Shown: positions 22,739-24,147 of the stretch, in pieces | How the letters are laid out: each line of letters starts with the position of its first letter | Position numbering within the stretch: position 1 is the stretch's first letter | DNA from: an uncultured Eubacteriales bacterium | GTDB lineage: Bacteria > Bacillota > Clostridia > Peptostreptococcales > Anaerovoracaceae | Length of the DNA: 24,147 nucleotides | Direction of reading: 5' to 3' | NCBI GenBank assembly: GCA_910585135.1 | Contig: CAJUEB010000007.1 | Span: forward strand, 1 to 24,147 | Translations under genes and position numbers: made by a program | The notes under the pieces: generated by a model | Told to the model about the DNA's origin: nothing | The model's database searches: none | Seen by the model: the letters and a program-made list of their open reading frames with translations, nothing else

Positions 22739-22763
22739 TGTGACTGATGAAGAAAACTAGAAA

Positions 22764-22780
22764 TTATAGATAGACTATAA
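22764..22780 (+). repeat. Small inverted repeat upstream of the AlbA/HATPase gene
   Basis: TTATAG (22764-22769) and CTATAA (22775-22780) flank ATAGA. It lies 26 bp before the ATG at 22806 and could be an operator or part of a promoter; the downstream gene has no clear ribosome binding site. Confidence 0.3.
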
Positions 22781-22805
22781 CTAAAACAGAAAGTGAAAGT
22801 TTATC

Positions 22806-24147
22806 ATGAATATAAAAGATTTAATTGGCGAAGCAACTGAATACGATAAAAAGCGTGCGCTAGAAGAAAAGAAGCCAAAAAGCTGGTGTAAAAGCGTAAG
22901 TGCATTTGCAAATACATTTGGTGGTGCTTTGATTTTTGGTATTTCTGATGACGATCAGATTGTCGGGCTTGACGACCCGGAAAGCGATGCAGAAAAGATT
23001 AGTGAAGCAATTAAGACAAAACTTGATCCAATACCGGAGTTTAAGCTTAGATTTCATAGAACCGAAGATGGGAAGGTTTTGGTCATACTTGATGTATGTA
23101 AGGGTGACGAAACTCCATATTATTATTCGGCAGATGGCGTACTAGAAGCTTTTATTCGTGTTGGGAATGAAAGTGTAAAAGCAACTTCAACTGAATTGAA
23201 GCGTCTTGTTCTTAGAGGGAAAAATACATCATATGATTTACAGAATTCCGCCTATAAGGTAGAAGATTATGCATTTTCAAAGCTAAAAGAAAGATATAAA
23301 AAATGGACTGGGAGTAGCTTTGATGGTAAAGACTTGATTTCTTTTGGACTCGTAAATGAACAGGGAGAATTAACAAATGCAGGGGCGTTATTTGCTGATG
23401 AAAGCCCGATTCTTTGTTCAAGATTATTTTGTACAAGGTGGAATGGATTAAATAAAAGTGGTGGCGCAGTCGATGCGTTAGATGATGCAGAGTATTCTGG
23501 CAGCGTTATTTCTTTGATTGAAAATGGAGAAGCATTTATCAAACGAAATTGTAAAATGAAATGGCGTAAGACTGCGAACTCAAGAGAAGAAATGCCGGAG
23601 TATGTAGAGCGAAGCTATCACGAAGCACTTGTAAATGCGTTGGCACATCGTGATTACCTGGTAAATGGCAGTGAAGTTCATATTGACATATATGATGACA
23701 GAATGGAAATATATTCTCCGGGAGGAATGCCAGATGGATCCATGATTCAGGATAGAGATCCGCTTACAGTGCCTTCAACCAGAAGAAATCCGATTCTTGC
23801 AGATGTATTCAATAGGCTTGGATATATGGAGCGTAAAGGCAGTGGTTTTGGAAAGATTATCAGTGGATATGAATTTCAAATAAATTATAATGAGAGCAAA
23901 AGACCATCATTCCGCTCAGACAGATATCAGTTTACTGTTGTGATGCCGAACCTGAACTACGATGTCCCTCAAGATGTCCCTCAAGATGTCCCTCAAGATG
24001 TCCCTCAAGACAAGTTAGATGCTCAGATTGTGAACATGATTCGTGAAGACAGCAAAATTAGTACGGAGAAAATAGCAATTGCATTAGGAGTTAGTTCTAA
24101 AACAATTAAACGCCATATAAAGGAAATGGATAATGTGAATTATATTG
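22806..24147 (+). CDS. ATP-binding AlbA_2/HATPase_c_4 regulator, C-terminus off the window
   Basis: At least 447 residues, open at the right edge. Residues 1-135 are an AlbA_2/Schlafen-like domain (FANTFGGALIFGISDDDQIVG and a later FIRVGNESVKA). Residues about 270-365 are a GHKL-type ATP-binding domain: YHEALVNALAHRDY (N box), IYSPGGMPDG (G1 region) and RNPILADVFNRLGYMERKGSG. Then comes a linker with four DVPQ repeats, and residues about 405-447 are a winged helix-turn-helix (ISTEKIAIALGVSSKTIKRHI). These proteins are often annotated as putative transcriptional regulators or RecG-like helicases; their biochemistry is poorly known and they are frequent in accessory DNA. ATG 22806 lacks an obvious ribosome site. 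Codon use is more AT-rich than in the preceding genes. Confidence 0.8.
   Translation, partial: MNIKDLIGEATEYDKKRALEEKKPKSWCKSVSAFANTFGGALIFGISDDDQIVGLDDPESDAEKISEAIKTKLDPIPEFKLRFHRTEDGKVLVILDVCKGDETPYYYSADGVLEAFIRVGNESVKATSTELKRLVLRGKNTSYDLQNSAYKVEDYAFSKLKERYKKWTGSSFDGKDLISFGLVNEQGELTNAGALFADESPILCSRLFCTRWNGLNKSGGAVDALDDAEYSGSVISLIENGEAFIKRNCKMKWRKTANSREEMPEYVERSYHEALVNALAHRDYLVNGSEVHIDIYDDRMEIYSPGGMPDGSMIQDRDPLTVPSTRRNPILADVFNRLGYMERKGSGFGKIISGYEFQINYNESKRPSFRSDRYQFTVVMPNLNYDVPQDVPQDVPQDVPQDKLDAQIVNMIREDSKISTEKIAIALGVSSKTIKRHIKEMDNVNYI
23961..24008 (+). repeat. Four tandem 12-bp repeats encoding DVPQ
   Basis: GATGTCCCTCAA is repeated four times without a mismatch. Each unit adds Asp-Val-Pro-Gln to the linker between the ATPase domain and the winged helix. 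The unit is a multiple of three, so copy-number change alters linker length without shifting the frame. Confidence 0.97.

Noticed and set aside
23961..24008. CRISPR-like array
   Set aside because: The 12-bp units are directly adjacent without spacers and lie in frame within a coding region.

Overview
The window looks like chromosomal DNA of an anaerobic, spore-forming member of the Clostridia (Firmicutes). The evidence is the sporulation pair yabP-yabQ, followed further on by divIC, rnmV (RNase M5) and rsmA/ksgA, plus an LTA-synthase-type protein. All genes I call lie on the + strand. The species cannot be named from this sequence.

Layout. (1) 1-6573 is a tight operon: the end of an E1-beta subunit, E2 and E3 of a 2-oxoacid or acetoin dehydrogenase complex, then a hydantoinase/dihydropyrimidinase, an M20 N-carbamoyl-amino-acid hydrolase and a lipoate-protein ligase that would charge the E2 lipoyl domain. 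(2) 6707-7275 is yabP-yabQ. (3) 7276-15690 is an accessory block. It holds a non-coding stretch, a vapBC toxin-antitoxin pair with a palindromic operator, a PAS/AAA+/Fis sigma-54 activator, and a six-gene operon: ureohydrolase, creatininase, APC permease and three short-chain dehydrogenases. This operon is preceded by a -24/-12 sigma-54 promoter and repeated TGCA-N4-TGCA elements, and is closed by a terminator. (4) 15781-17858 resumes the housekeeping backbone: divIC, rnmV, rsmA. (5) 17864-22504 holds an LtaS-like membrane phosphoglycerol transferase and a translationally coupled pair, a GCS2 glutamate-cysteine ligase and a circularly permuted ATP-grasp ligase, which suggests a low-molecular-weight thiol or gamma-glutamyl peptide pathway. 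(6) 22520-24147 holds a small ORF broken by a stop codon and the start of an AlbA/HATPase-type regulator with a DVPQ repeat.

The most interesting system is the sigma-54-controlled operon at 10142-15690. The creatininase keeps the family's metal ligands and long stretches of the Pseudomonas enzyme's motifs. No creatinase (pita-bread fold) is next to it. In that place is an arginase-fold ureohydrolase with all six manganese ligands, but with Asp at the position where agmatinases and arginases use Glu to hold the guanidinium. I propose, as inference, a creatinine -> creatine -> sarcosine + urea route in which a ureohydrolase replaces creatinase, with the permease for uptake. The roles of the three dehydrogenases are unexplained, and the first has lost its catalytic Tyr and Lys. 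The hydantoinase/carbamoylase pair on the other side of yabPQ could handle related cyclic ureides such as N-methylhydantoin.
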